Assembly: GCA_019218415.1 (NCBI GenBank)
Contig: JAHUUL010000001.1
Span: forward strand, 248,001-312,000
Source: Dermabacteraceae bacterium TAE3-ERU27
GTDB taxonomy: Bacteria > Actinomycetota > Actinomycetes > Actinomycetales > Dermabacteraceae
Length of the DNA: 64,000 bases
Reading direction: 5' to 3'
Below the pieces are notes generated by a model, which searched no databases, was not told the origin of the DNA, and worked only from the letters and a program-made list of their open reading frames with translations. Positions 42,247 through 50,471 of the stretch are shown one piece after another. Positions within the stretch are counted from its first letter, which is position 1, and the number at the start of each line of letters is the position of its first letter. The translations under genes and the position numbers were made by a program.

Positions 42247-42882
42247 CTAAGCGCGCTTATTGCTGCGTACCAGGCGCACCAAGCCAACGACCACCAGGAT
42301 GAAGCCGGCCAGGCCGAAGAAGAACATACCGGCGAAACCGGCGATGATCATCCCGCCGCCCGCAGCGGCATTGATCGGATCGCTAACGAACACCTGGGTA
42401 GCGCTGCCGCAGTCGAGTTTTACGCCGTCAGCCTGCGGGCTTACCCCGGTCAAGGTAAGTACGGGGGAGTACTTCTGATCGGTGCCCTCGGGCGTGAAGA
42501 CACCCGACCTGTCAGATTCCAGATTTCCCTGGTGCGCCACGCTGGAGGTCTCAACCCCATCACCGGTGGCGGTGCAGGTAGCGCCCGAATTAGCCTGATC
42601 GGACGGTAGCGAGACAACGTAGAGATCGCCGGGAGTCACCTGCAATTTGCCGGGCACGGTAACGAGCTGTCCCTTGTTGCTGGTTACGTTCGAAGCGAGA
42701 GAGGTGCCTCCGGCGATGCTCACCGCTAGGGAAACCCCGGCGAGAACTAGGCAGACGACGCCCGCGACCAGGGTCTTAATACCCTTTCGCTTCTTCTTTA
42801 CCGGTTGCGGGCCGGTGGCCGCTGCGGGGGCTTCCGTGGGGGAGGTAGATGCAGGCTGCGGAACATTCTTTTCTTCGGACAT
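42247..42882 (-). CDS. Two-pass membrane protein, tandem paralog family (intact copy 2)
   Basis: A 211-residue protein I do not recognise. Layout: cytoplasmic Pro/Ala/Thr-rich N-terminus (about 1-30), basic KKKRKGIKTL, a first membrane helix at about 36-58, an extracytoplasmic domain of about 110 residues with two cysteines (ATCTATG and LDCGS), and a second helix near 180-203 followed by RLVRSNKRA. The two cysteines may form a disulfide. KRKGIKTLVAGVVCLVLAG is almost identical in the next gene. ATG 42882 has GGGAG six bases upstream. It is followed by its own terminator and then by two decayed copies of the family. Confidence 0.8.
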   Translation of the reverse strand: MSEEKNVPQPASTSPTEAPAAATGPQPVKKKRKGIKTLVAGVVCLVLAGVSLAVSIAGGTSLASNVTSNKGQLVTVPGKLQVTPGDLYVVSLPSDQANSGATCTATGDGVETSSVAHQGNLESDRSGVFTPEGTDQKYSPVLTLTGVSPQADGVKLDCGSATQVFVSDPINAAAGGGMIIAGFAGMFFFGLAGFILVVVGLVRLVRSNKRA

Positions 42883-42934
42883 GTGGTGCTCCCTAAACGA
42901 GTGAAAATAAAGCTTTACCGCGGATAAGACAGTG

Positions 42935-42969
42935 GGCGCCGACCCTATTTTTAGTGCCGACGCCCACGT
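42935..42969 (-). terminator. Terminator of the 43002-43952 gene
   Basis: GTGGGCG and CGCCCAC arms enclose a loop with TTTTT, 30 bases after the stop of the upstream gene. Moderate support only. Confidence 0.4.
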
Positions 42970-43001
42970 TGTATAGGGCTAATGCCCTTAAGAACTAAGC
43001 A

Positions 43002-43952
43002 TTAGCGGCCGCTACGCACGAAACGCACGATGCCGACGATCACCAGGATTAGGCCGATCAGACCAAACACGATCAGGCCCAGCGCGCCACCGATCAGGGC
43101 CGCGCCGCCACCCAGTACGTTTACCGGGTCGTGCAGGAATGCCTGCTGGTTCTGGCCGCATTCGATGCGCGCCTCGCTGTCACCGGCAGCGGTGAAACTA
43201 ACGACCGGAACATACTCTTCGCTGCTGCCCTCGGGAGTGAAAGCCAGTGCCTCGTTGGTCAGAGTATCGTCGCGGTTCACCTCGATGTCCCTGCCCTTAA
43301 CGGTGCAGGAGCCACCGGACTGAGCCTCAGAAACCGGCAGGGAAATCGTGTACAGCTTGCCGGTCTTCACCGGAAGCGTACCGGGAACCTGCACCAGCTG
43401 GCCCTCGTGGGAAGTAAAACTGGCGGTGAGAGATGCCGTGGCGGCGAAAGCCCCCACCAGCGATAGACCCGCAAGGACCAGGCAGATGACGCCCGCGATC
43501 AGGGTCTTAATTCCCTTACGCTTCTTCGGCTGATTGGGCTGGGAACCCTGCTGCCACTGGCCGGGCTGCTGCGCGCCGCCCTGATAGGGAGGCACCGGAG
43601 AACCCGTCACAGGCTGCGCTGCCGACGGCGAAGCGCCGTAGGCGGGAGCGCTCGCCGGGGTGCCCGCCGACTGCGGGTAGTTCGGTCCGCCCTGATTGCC
43701 GGGAGCGGTGTATCCGGTCTGCGGGGAGAACTGCGCCTCCTGGCCGAAGGGAGAAGACTGCCCGGCCTGGCTGGTGGACTGCCCGTAGGGGTAGTCGTTC
43801 TGCTGGGGCGCGGTGCCGAACGGGGAGGAAGGCATCGGCGAAGCGGGCGTACCAAGCGGCGTAGCCTCACCTTCCGCAGCGGGTTCGGGCTGCTGGGGCG
43901 GGTTGCCCGGCAGGCCGTATTCGGGACGCTTCGCGTTGGTCTCGTCGGACAT
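43002..43952 (-). CDS. Two-pass membrane protein, tandem paralog family (intact copy 1)
   Basis: A 316-residue paralog of the next gene. The cytoplasmic N-terminus is long (about 145 residues), rich in Pro, Gln, Gly, Ser and Tyr, with P-x-G and S-P-F-G repeats. Then come KKRKGIKTLIAGVICLVLAG (basic patch and first helix), an extracytoplasmic domain with the two family cysteines (GSCTVKG, IECGQ) and the FTPEGSSEEYVP motif, and a C-terminal helix ending VRFVRSGR. The start is placed at 43952, where AGGAG lies six bases upstream; an ATG at 43991 lacks a ribosome site. Function unknown. Confidence 0.8.
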   Translation of the reverse strand: MSDETNAKRPEYGLPGNPPQQPEPAAEGEATPLGTPASPMPSSPFGTAPQQNDYPYGQSTSQAGQSSPFGQEAQFSPQTGYTAPGNQGGPNYPQSAGTPASAPAYGASPSAAQPVTGSPVPPYQGGAQQPGQWQQGSQPNQPKKRKGIKTLIAGVICLVLAGLSLVGAFAATASLTASFTSHEGQLVQVPGTLPVKTGKLYTISLPVSEAQSGGSCTVKGRDIEVNRDDTLTNEALAFTPEGSSEEYVPVVSFTAAGDSEARIECGQNQQAFLHDPVNVLGGGAALIGGALGLIVFGLIGLILVIVGIVRFVRSGR

Positions 43953-44058
43953 GTAGAGCTCCTCATTAAGGAAAACGGATACTTGCCGCAAGCCTACGCC
44001 AGAAGGAAAAACCGAAAATAGCTACGAAGGTATAAAACTTTTCCGAAGAGTCTGCTGG

Positions 44059-45042
44059 TTACCGGGTGAAAGCCAGTGCTAATCCGGCAGCCAGACCCGC
44101 ACAAAAGAGCGGGGTAACTAGCCAGGTGAGCACAATTTTGCCGAGCAAGTGCCAACGCAGAGATCCTGGCCCGGCCACCAGCCCCGCGCCCGTAACACTG
44201 GCCGTCAGCACGTGGGTGGTGGAGGCCGGAAACCCCGGCAGGATGCTGGTGCCGTAAAGCAGAACAGCCGTCGCGGACTCGGCCGCCAGCCCCTGCGGCG
44301 TGGACAGATCGCTGAGGCGGCGGCCGATGGTGCGAATAATGCGACGGCCGCCGAGCAGCGTGCCGCCGCCTATCGCGAGCGCGGCGGCCAGGGCGGCGGG
44401 GGCGCTGACGTCGGCATCAATCCCGCCCAGCAACACCACAGCCGCAAGCAGAGCAGTGCATCGCAGCCCATCCTGCAGCCCGTGGCCCGCAGCCACAGCA
44501 CCCGCGGACATGGTTTGCAGCAGTCGCAGGTGCCGGGGCGTAAGGGAAAGCGCCTCCGCGAAGCGTGCGAACAGGTGCAGGCCACCCAGCGCCATCGCCG
44601 CCGCGAGCAGGGGCAGTACCAGCAGCGGTATCACTAGCGTGAGGGGCGCGATAGGTTCCAGCAGGTTCCTATCGGAAACCAGGCAGGCGCCCCATAACGC
44701 GGCCAGCAGGGCATGCGAGGAAGAACTCGGCATTCCCCACCACCAGGTGAGTAGGTTCCAACAAATCGCGGCGGTGATAGCGCAGCAGACAAGCAACAGC
44801 CCGGTCGAGTCGGCCCCGCCCGGCACAGTGAAAGAAGCAAAATGCAGCAGGCTGCTGCCGCTTGCCAAGACAATCCCGAACGCCAAACAGGTGCCGAGGA
44901 AATTAAGCACCGCGGCCATCACCAGGGCGGTGCGTTCACGCAACGCTTTCGTCACGATAGAGGTTGCGACGGCGTTCGAGGCATCGTGGAAACCGTTGCA
45001 GACCGTGAACGCCAGCGCCAAAAAGATACCGAGTACGAGCAC
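44059..45042 (-). CDS. Inorganic phosphate transporter, Pit family
   Basis: A 327-residue low-affinity phosphate (metal-phosphate) carrier. The PHO4-family repeat GFHDASNAVATSIVTKAL lies in the first helix. The second half has the matching motif GFPASTTHVLTASVTGAG, and WWGMPSSSSHALLAALWGA is also typical. About ten hydrophobic segments are seen. The GTG start directly follows the TGA of the DUF47 gene, so the two are translationally coupled, the standard pit-DUF47 pairing. Confidence 0.92.
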   Translation of the reverse strand: MLVLGIFLALAFTVCNGFHDASNAVATSIVTKALRERTALVMAAVLNFLGTCLAFGIVLASGSSLLHFASFTVPGGADSTGLLLVCCAITAAICWNLLTWWWGMPSSSSHALLAALWGACLVSDRNLLEPIAPLTLVIPLLVLPLLAAAMALGGLHLFARFAEALSLTPRHLRLLQTMSAGAVAAGHGLQDGLRCTALLAAVVLLGGIDADVSAPAALAAALAIGGGTLLGGRRIIRTIGRRLSDLSTPQGLAAESATAVLLYGTSILPGFPASTTHVLTASVTGAGLVAGPGSLRWHLLGKIVLTWLVTPLFCAGLAAGLALAFTR

Positions 45043-45663
45043 TCAGGAGTCCTTGACCCGGAGACGATCCGCCAAACGCACAAACCTCTCGTGGCACAGC
45101 GCCACCTCGCGCATTCCCTCCACCACATCACGCAGCTGCAACAGCGAAACGGGGTCGGTCTTTTCCGCGTAGATCTCGTGCAACGCTTGTCGGCAAAGCC
45201 CCTCCGTGTTCCCCAGCTGGCGGGGCATGTCCACGCAGAAAGCATCTATGGCCGACATGTCGGATAGTTTCCAAAGCACATCCGCCGTGCTGTTGGCGAG
45301 ACGAATTAGATCCTCGACCACGTCCAGCACCCGGCTGGGCAGCGAACCCATCCGAAAGGTAACCACGAGGGAAGAAACCCGCTCCAGCCGGTTCACCGCG
45401 TCTGATAGGCAGTGGGCCATGCCGAGCAGCACGTCCGCCTCGAACGGGGTGATGAGCGCGCTCGCCAGCCGGTTACTGATACGACGGCTCAGATCGGCGG
45501 CCTCGCGCCGGGAAGAATCTAGCCTGCGCGCCAGTACGGGACGTTCTTCGTCCGCGCTGCCCAGGCAGCGGGCGAGGGTCTGGCTAGACTCCGCGACCAG
45601 GTGGGCGGTATCTCCCAACAGGTCGTGTACGGAGCGTTCCCGCTGCGCGGAGAAAAACTTCAA
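45043..45663 (-). CDS. DUF47-family (PhoU-like) Pit accessory protein
   Basis: A helical, PhoU-like protein that in other bacteria regulates or partners Pit phosphate transporters. The 206 residues are almost all alpha-helical, with FFSAQRERSVHDLLGDTAHLV at the start and a central LASALITPFEADVLLGMAHCLSDAVNRLER that matches the family E/D-x-x-D metal region. The start is proposed at TTG 45663 because AGGGG lies five bases before it and family homology begins there. The frame is open upstream to 45741 without good support. It is the first gene of the Pit unit. Confidence 0.75.
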   Translation of the reverse strand: MKFFSAQRERSVHDLLGDTAHLVAESSQTLARCLGSADEERPVLARRLDSSRREAADLSRRISNRLASALITPFEADVLLGMAHCLSDAVNRLERVSSLVVTFRMGSLPSRVLDVVEDLIRLANSTADVLWKLSDMSAIDAFCVDMPRQLGNTEGLCRQALHEIYAEKTDPVSLLQLRDVVEGMREVALCHERFVRLADRLRVKDS

Positions 45664-45848
45664 GACGTCCCCTAGCGCTAAAAAGTTAAGGTGCGCCGGG
45701 CCGGGAGCGCCTGTCGGCGCGAAGGCCGCTCGTAGCGGCAAATGTTGGAGCCCGGGGCTGCCGCGACCCGACGCACTCCCAGTGTATGCCAGTCCGCCCT
45801 GTTCAGTGCAAAAATCCGCAAACCGCCCGGGGTTTGTTCGGGCGTGCT

Positions 45849-46460
45849 CTAGCTGAGCAGGTTGCGGCGTTCCAGCTCCGCGCCCTCGGCGAGCTCCTCA
45901 GCCGTCGCCAGCAGGCGGTCTGCGGAAAGGGTGAGCCGCTGCGGATCGCCGTCATCGTCGGCCAGATGGGCCGTGCCGTAAGCGACCAGGGTGATAACCG
46001 CGCTGGCGCGCTCCAGGGCCAGCGAAAGATCGCCGGTGAAAACCCCGCGCATGATGTCGTCCAGCGTGGCGCGGATCTGATCTACCCCCGGAGGCTCTTC
46101 GACCCCGGCCAGGAAACGCAGGCCGGGGGCGGAGACTATGCCCGCCTGGTAGCGCCGTGCCACCTCCGCCGGATCGCTGTGCACCCAGGCATGTATCGCG
46201 TATAGCCGCCACATCATGCCGGGTAGGGTCCCGGCGGGGGAGTGCGACCAAAGGGCGGCTATGTCGTCTATGCCTTCGCTCTGCACAAGCCCGACCACGC
46301 GCTCCACCAGCTCCGGATCCGCAGAATCGCGGCGTACGCGGGATAGCAGGGCGGTAGCAGACGCGTGCGCTAGCTCCGTGTTGCCCGCGGGATCGGGCTC
46401 GCCCGGAATCTTCTCTTGACGTGCCAGGGAAAGCGAAGCGGGTCTACGAAACTGGGCCAT
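45849..46460 (-). CDS. Conserved hypothetical protein
   Basis: A 203-residue soluble protein I cannot name. After a short basic N-terminus it is mostly helical, with the block ALWSHSPAGTLPGMMWRLYAIHAWV near 70-95, which I recall from uncharacterised actinobacterial proteins, and RYQAG....PGLRFLAGVE. There is no signal peptide, no membrane segment and no cysteine. ATG 46460 lies six bases after TAGAGT, suggesting a leaderless message. It is divergent from the aminotransferase gene. Confidence 0.65.
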   Translation of the reverse strand: MAQFRRPASLSLARQEKIPGEPDPAGNTELAHASATALLSRVRRDSADPELVERVVGLVQSEGIDDIAALWSHSPAGTLPGMMWRLYAIHAWVHSDPAEVARRYQAGIVSAPGLRFLAGVEEPPGVDQIRATLDDIMRGVFTGDLSLALERASAVITLVAYGTAHLADDDGDPQRLTLSADRLLATAEELAEGAELERRNLLS

Positions 46461-46466
46461 GGCACC

Positions 46467-46472
46467 ACTCTA
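46467..46472 (-). promoter_or_regulatory. -10 hexamer for a leaderless transcript of the 46460 gene
   Basis: TAGAGT on the minus strand ends six bases before ATG 46460. Confidence 0.45.
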
Positions 46473-46540
46473 CGCGGCGATGACAGGGCCAGGGGGAGTA
46501 CGCTTACCGAGTCAGTTGCAGTTTCCAAAGGAGCATCCCC

Positions 46541-47749
46541 ATGATTTTCGAGCAGTCATCTAAGCTGCGTAACGTTTGCTACGAGATCAGGGGACCGGTA
46601 CCGGCTGAGGCAGCCCGGATGGAGGCCGCCGGCGAGAAAATCCTGAAACTGAACATCGGCAACCCCGCGCCGTTCGGTTTTCAGGCACCCGCCGAGATCG
46701 TGGCGGAAATGGTGCGTAGGCTACCCGGCGCGGAGGGCTACTCCGATTCGCGCGGCATCCTGGAGGCGCGCGAAGCCGTGGCGCAGCGCGCACGCGAAAA
46801 CGGTATTACCGACGCGCACCCGGACGACGTCTACCTGGGTAACGGCGTCAGCGAACTAATCCAGCTCGTCATGCAGGCGCTCGTGGACACAGGGGACGAG
46901 GTGCTGGTGCCCGCCCCCGACTACCCGCTTTGGACGGCCTGCGTCTCCCTCGCGGGCGGCCGCGCGGTGCACTACCGCTGCGACGAAGAAAACCACTGGT
47001 GGCCCGACCTCGCCGATATCGAGGCGAAGATTAGCGAGCGCACCAAGGCGCTGGTCATCATCAACCCGAACAATCCCACCGGGGCCGTCTACCCGACGCA
47101 CGTGCTGGAGGGAATGATCGGCCTGGCACGCAAACACGGCCTGCTGCTGCTGTCGGATGAAATCTACGATCAGATCCTTTACGACGGCGCGGTGCACACT
47201 CCCACGGCCACCCTGGCTCCTGACCTTTTCTGCATCACCTTTAACGGCCTTTCTAAGGCCTACCGGCTGGCGGGCTTCCGCAGCGGCTGGATGCTGCTGA
47301 GCGGGCCGCGCGAGCACGCAGAAAACTTTATCGAGGGCCTGAACATTCTTGCCAACATGCGCCTGTGCGCCAACGTGCCCGCCCAGCACGCTGTCGCCGC
47401 CGCACTCTCCAGCAGCGACCTGGACAGCCTGCTGCTGCCCGGCGGACGCCTGCTGGAACAGCGCAACCTGGCCCACAGGATGCTGAACGAGATCAACGGC
47501 ATCTCCTGCGAACAGGCAGCCGGTGCCCTTTACCTTTTCCCGCGCATCGACCGGGAAAAGTTCCGCATCGATTCCGACGAACAGTTCGCCCTCGATCTGC
47601 TGCGCGAGAAGAAAATCTTGGTGGTGCATGGCACCGGCTTTAACTGGCCGGAACCGGACCATTTCCGCGTGGTTACCCTGCCCGATACGGACACCCTCGG
47701 CCAGGCGCTAACGCGGATGGGAGAGTTCCTCGATAGCGTGCGCCGCTGA
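46541..47749 (+). CDS. PLP-dependent aminotransferase, alanine-transaminase (AlaA) type
   Basis: A 402-residue fold-type I aminotransferase, most like AlaA, which makes alanine from pyruvate and glutamate. LNIGNPAPFGF near 38, YSDSRGILEAREAVA near 70, NPNNPTGAVY near 175, LSDEIYDQILYDG near 205 and the Schiff-base lysine in GLSKAYRLAGFRSGW near 240 all match that group. AAGGAG upstream of ATG 46541 fixes the start. It is a single gene closed by a strong terminator. Confidence 0.88.
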   Translation: MIFEQSSKLRNVCYEIRGPVPAEAARMEAAGEKILKLNIGNPAPFGFQAPAEIVAEMVRRLPGAEGYSDSRGILEAREAVAQRARENGITDAHPDDVYLGNGVSELIQLVMQALVDTGDEVLVPAPDYPLWTACVSLAGGRAVHYRCDEENHWWPDLADIEAKISERTKALVIINPNNPTGAVYPTHVLEGMIGLARKHGLLLLSDEIYDQILYDGAVHTPTATLAPDLFCITFNGLSKAYRLAGFRSGWMLLSGPREHAENFIEGLNILANMRLCANVPAQHAVAAALSSSDLDSLLLPGGRLLEQRNLAHRMLNEINGISCEQAAGALYLFPRIDREKFRIDSDEQFALDLLREKKILVVHGTGFNWPEPDHFRVVTLPDTDTLGQALTRMGEFLDSVRR

Positions 47750-47767
47750 ACCAGCAGAAAAACAAAA

Positions 47768-47806
47768 AGGGGTGGCCCCGGCAGTATTTGCCGGGGCCAC
47801 CCCTTC
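47768..47806. terminator. Bidirectional terminator between the aminotransferase and fprA
   Basis: AAGGGGTGGCCCCGGC and its perfect complement form a 16-bp stem with a seven-base loop between convergent genes. Confidence 0.85.
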
Positions 47807-47823
47807 TTTGCGTTTGCGGGCGA

Positions 47824-49257
47824 TCAGGAGTTGCTGATCCGCACCATCTCTTCGCGAGAAACAACCTTCACGCGCTCGCGCGGGTTGCCGTCCGCGTCCT
47901 GGGCGGCGGCGCCGAGAGCCTGCTCGTGCTCCTCCAGCTTCAGCCAGCCCTCCCAGGTGGTGTACTGCACGCCCTTGCTTTCCAGCAGGCGCAGGGTCGA
48001 TTCGGGGTCGCGATCCTTCGCCGGGGTCAGGGTCGGCAGATCCTCCAGCATGCAGGTGACGGTTTCGAGGGCGTCGGACTTGGTAGCACCGATCAGGCCG
48101 ACGGGGCCGCGCTTGATCCAGCCGTTCGCGTAGAGGCCCTCGATGTGCTTGCCGTTTTCGTCGAGCACACGACCGAGTTCGTTCTTGACCACGCCGCGGT
48201 CGGCATCGAACGGAACGCCCGCCAGTTCACTACCGAAGTAGCCGATGGCGCGGTACACGGCCCCCAGCTCGTAATCGACCATCTCGCCGGTGCCCACCAG
48301 GTTGCCGTCCTCGTCCAGGCGGGTGCGCTCGAAACGCATGCCGGTCATGACGCCGTCCTCGCCCAGCACCTCCACGGGGCGGTGCCAGAAGTGCAGGTGC
48401 AGACGGCGCTGCACAGGATTGCCGTGGTGGTCGGTCGGCTCGCTGCCGTTCGCTTCGCGTTCGTTCTGCTCGTTTAGCCAGCCCACGAAGGTGTCGACAA
48501 CCTGCTTCTGGCGGTTGTCCTTGGCGATCGCTTCCCATTCGGCGTCGCTCACCTGGTCGAAATCGCGCTGGTCGAGCACCATCTGCACGCCCTGCGGGTG
48601 CGCTAGTTCGCGAGTCTCCAGCGGGGTGAACTTGACCTGGGTCGGGCCGCGCCGACCGAAAACGTGTACGTCGGTGACGGGGGAGGCCTTCATTCCCTCG
48701 TAGACGTTCGCGGGGATCTCGGTCTTGAGCAGCTCGTCGGCGCTCTTAGCGAGCACGCGAGCGACGTCGAGGGCGACGTTGCCGTTACCGAGAACGGCGA
48801 CCTTCTCGTGCTTGAGGGGCCAGGTGAGGGGGTAGTCCGGGTTGCCGTCGTACCAGGCTACGAAGTCGGCCGCGCCGTAGCTGCCGTCGAGGTCGATGCC
48901 GGGGATGTGCAGCGCGGCATCCTTGATCGCGCCGGTTGCGAAGACGACCACGTCGTAGTGCTCGCGCAGCTCCTCCAGCGTCAGATCGGTGCCGAATTCG
49001 ACGTTACCGAAGAAGCGAATATCGCCCCGGCCGAGGATGCGGCGCAGGGCGGTCATGATGCCCTTAATACGGGGGTGATCGGGTGCCACGCCGTAACGGA
49101 TCAGGCCGAACGGGGCGGGCAGACGGTCGAACAGATCGATCGCGACCGGCAGTTCACCGGACTTGACCTGCTCGGTCTTGGTGAGGGTTTCCGCGGCGTA
49201 AATGCCTGCGGGGCCAGCGCCGATGACGGCCATGCGGAGCGGAGCAGAAGAAAACAT
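47824..49257 (-). CDS. FAD-dependent NADPH-ferredoxin reductase, FprA type
   Basis: A 477-residue flavoprotein of the adrenodoxin-reductase family, which passes electrons from NADPH to ferredoxin. VIGAGPAGIYAAETL near residue 10 binds FAD. APFGLIRYGVAPDHPRIKGI near 55 is characteristic of FprA. VLGNGNVALDVARVL near 155 binds NADPH. VFGRRGPTQVKFTPLE and YANGWIKRGPVGLIGATK complete the match. It faces the aminotransferase gene and is separated from the upstream formate channel by that gene's terminator. Confidence 0.92.
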   Translation of the reverse strand: MFSSAPLRMAVIGAGPAGIYAAETLTKTEQVKSGELPVAIDLFDRLPAPFGLIRYGVAPDHPRIKGIMTALRRILGRGDIRFFGNVEFGTDLTLEELREHYDVVVFATGAIKDAALHIPGIDLDGSYGAADFVAWYDGNPDYPLTWPLKHEKVAVLGNGNVALDVARVLAKSADELLKTEIPANVYEGMKASPVTDVHVFGRRGPTQVKFTPLETRELAHPQGVQMVLDQRDFDQVSDAEWEAIAKDNRQKQVVDTFVGWLNEQNEREANGSEPTDHHGNPVQRRLHLHFWHRPVEVLGEDGVMTGMRFERTRLDEDGNLVGTGEMVDYELGAVYRAIGYFGSELAGVPFDADRGVVKNELGRVLDENGKHIEGLYANGWIKRGPVGLIGATKSDALETVTCMLEDLPTLTPAKDRDPESTLRLLESKGVQYTTWEGWLKLEEHEQALGAAAQDADGNPRERVKVVSREEMVRISNS

Positions 49258-49290
49258 CGGTCCTCATTATCAAAGCCGGGGGACAAAAAC

Positions 49291-49333
49291 AGTGGAGGGC
49301 CCGCGCGCCGTAGCGCGCAGCCCCTCCACTTTA
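49291..49333 (-). terminator. Terminator of the formate/nitrite transporter gene
   Basis: AGTGGAGGG...GCGC and GCGC...CCCTCCACT form a long stem; on the minus strand GTTTTTG follows. Confidence 0.75.
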
Positions 49334-49398
49334 TAGCTGCCGATGGTCGTGGGTCGCGTTCGCGTGTCCCACCCCACCGTTAGGCAGGTGAACCTTAC

Positions 49399-50277
49399 TT
49401 ATGCGTTCTTGTAGTTGTTGCGGCGGTAGACAACCCAGAAGTACACGCCGACGAAGACGGCGCCACCGATGATGTTGCCGATGGTGACCGGGATGATGTT
49501 GTTCCAGATCGCGGAGCCGATGGTGAGGCCGTCGTAGTCGGCAACGGTCTTGCCAGCAGCCTTGACAGCATCAGAGGTCCAGAAGGCGTCGCCGCCAAAG
49601 GCCTTGATCATGAGGCCCATCGGCAGCATGAACATGTTGGCGATCGAGTGCTCGAAGCCGGTGCCGACGAACAGCGAGATGGGCAGCATGATCGCGATGA
49701 CCTTGTCCATCGTGTTGCGGCCGGAGACGGCCATCCAGACGGCGAGGCAGACCACGAAGTTTGCCAGGAGGCCGAGGAAGATGCATTCGAGCCAGCCGTG
49801 GTGAATCTTCGCGTTGGAAACGTTCATCACGACCAGGCCCCACGCGCCCTTGTTGGACTTGTAGACGCCCGCCAGCAGGATCAGCACGGCCACGATCAGG
49901 GAGCCGACCAGGTTGCCGAAGTAGGAAACGGCCCAGTGCTTAAGCATCTGGGCGGTGGTGATGCGTCCGGAGAGGCGCGGCATCACGGTCAGGGTGGTGC
50001 CGGTGAACAGGTCCGAGCCGGAAATAATGACGAGCACCAGGCCGACCGAGAAGGTCAGACCGCCGAGCACCTTGGCGAAACCGGTCGGAACGCCGGTCAT
50101 GCCCTGCTGGGAGGTGACGTAGTAGATGAAGCCGAGGGCGATGAAACCGCCGCCGGTAAGGGCGAGCAGGAACATGTCCAGGAAGGGCTTGGTGGCCTTT
50201 GCGTAGAGGCCGTCTTCCATCGTCTTCGCCATCGCGGGCGGAGCCGGCGCCGTAACTTTCGTTGCCAGGTCTTCCAT
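49399..50277 (-). CDS. Formate/nitrite transporter family channel (FocA-like)
   Basis: A 292-residue pentameric-channel family protein with six membrane segments that moves formate, nitrite or related monovalent anions. Family landmarks are LALTGGGFIALGFIYYV in TM1, SGSDLFTGTTLTVMP near the 2b loop, SYFGNLVGSL in TM3, LANFVVCLAVWMA in TM4 and GFEHSIANMFMLP near TM5. Whether it carries formate or nitrite cannot be read from sequence alone; no nitrite reductase is nearby. The start is ATG 50277 with AAAGGAG five bases upstream. A palindrome and an iron-box-like site lie further upstream. Confidence 0.88.
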   Translation of the reverse strand: MEDLATKVTAPAPPAMAKTMEDGLYAKATKPFLDMFLLALTGGGFIALGFIYYVTSQQGMTGVPTGFAKVLGGLTFSVGLVLVIISGSDLFTGTTLTVMPRLSGRITTAQMLKHWAVSYFGNLVGSLIVAVLILLAGVYKSNKGAWGLVVMNVSNAKIHHGWLECIFLGLLANFVVCLAVWMAVSGRNTMDKVIAIMLPISLFVGTGFEHSIANMFMLPMGLMIKAFGGDAFWTSDAVKAAGKTVADYDGLTIGSAIWNNIIPVTIGNIIGGAVFVGVYFWVVYRRNNYKNA

Positions 50278-50325
50278 AAATACTCCTTTAGGTTGCTGCC
50301 CGCTTCGGGCACTGTCCGGGCACTT

Positions 50326-50351
50326 GTTTGGGTGCGACAGCGCGCCCAAAC
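50326..50351. promoter_or_regulatory. Palindrome upstream of the formate/nitrite channel gene
   Basis: GTTTGGGTGCG, spacer ACAG, then CGCGCCCAAAC: arms of 11 bases with one mismatch, about 49 bases before the start codon. The half site resembles the box of the repeats at 9027 and 25491. Confidence 0.45.
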
Positions 50352-50452
50352 CGGTGCAGGGGTCAAAGAGACGGTATTACCCTACCCGCCGTTTTAAGCG
50401 CGTTCGGCCAAAACGGCAAAAAGCGATATTAAAACGCAACCTAAATAGAGAA

Positions 50453-50471
50453 TTAGCTAAGCCTTGCCTAA
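50453..50471. promoter_or_regulatory. DtxR/IdeR-like iron box
   Basis: TTAGCTAAGCCTTGCCTAA agrees with the corynebacterial DtxR consensus TTAGGTTAGCCTAACCTAA at 15 of 19 positions. It overlaps the stop codon of the AIM24 gene and lies 176 bases before the formate/nitrite channel start. Confidence 0.4.
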
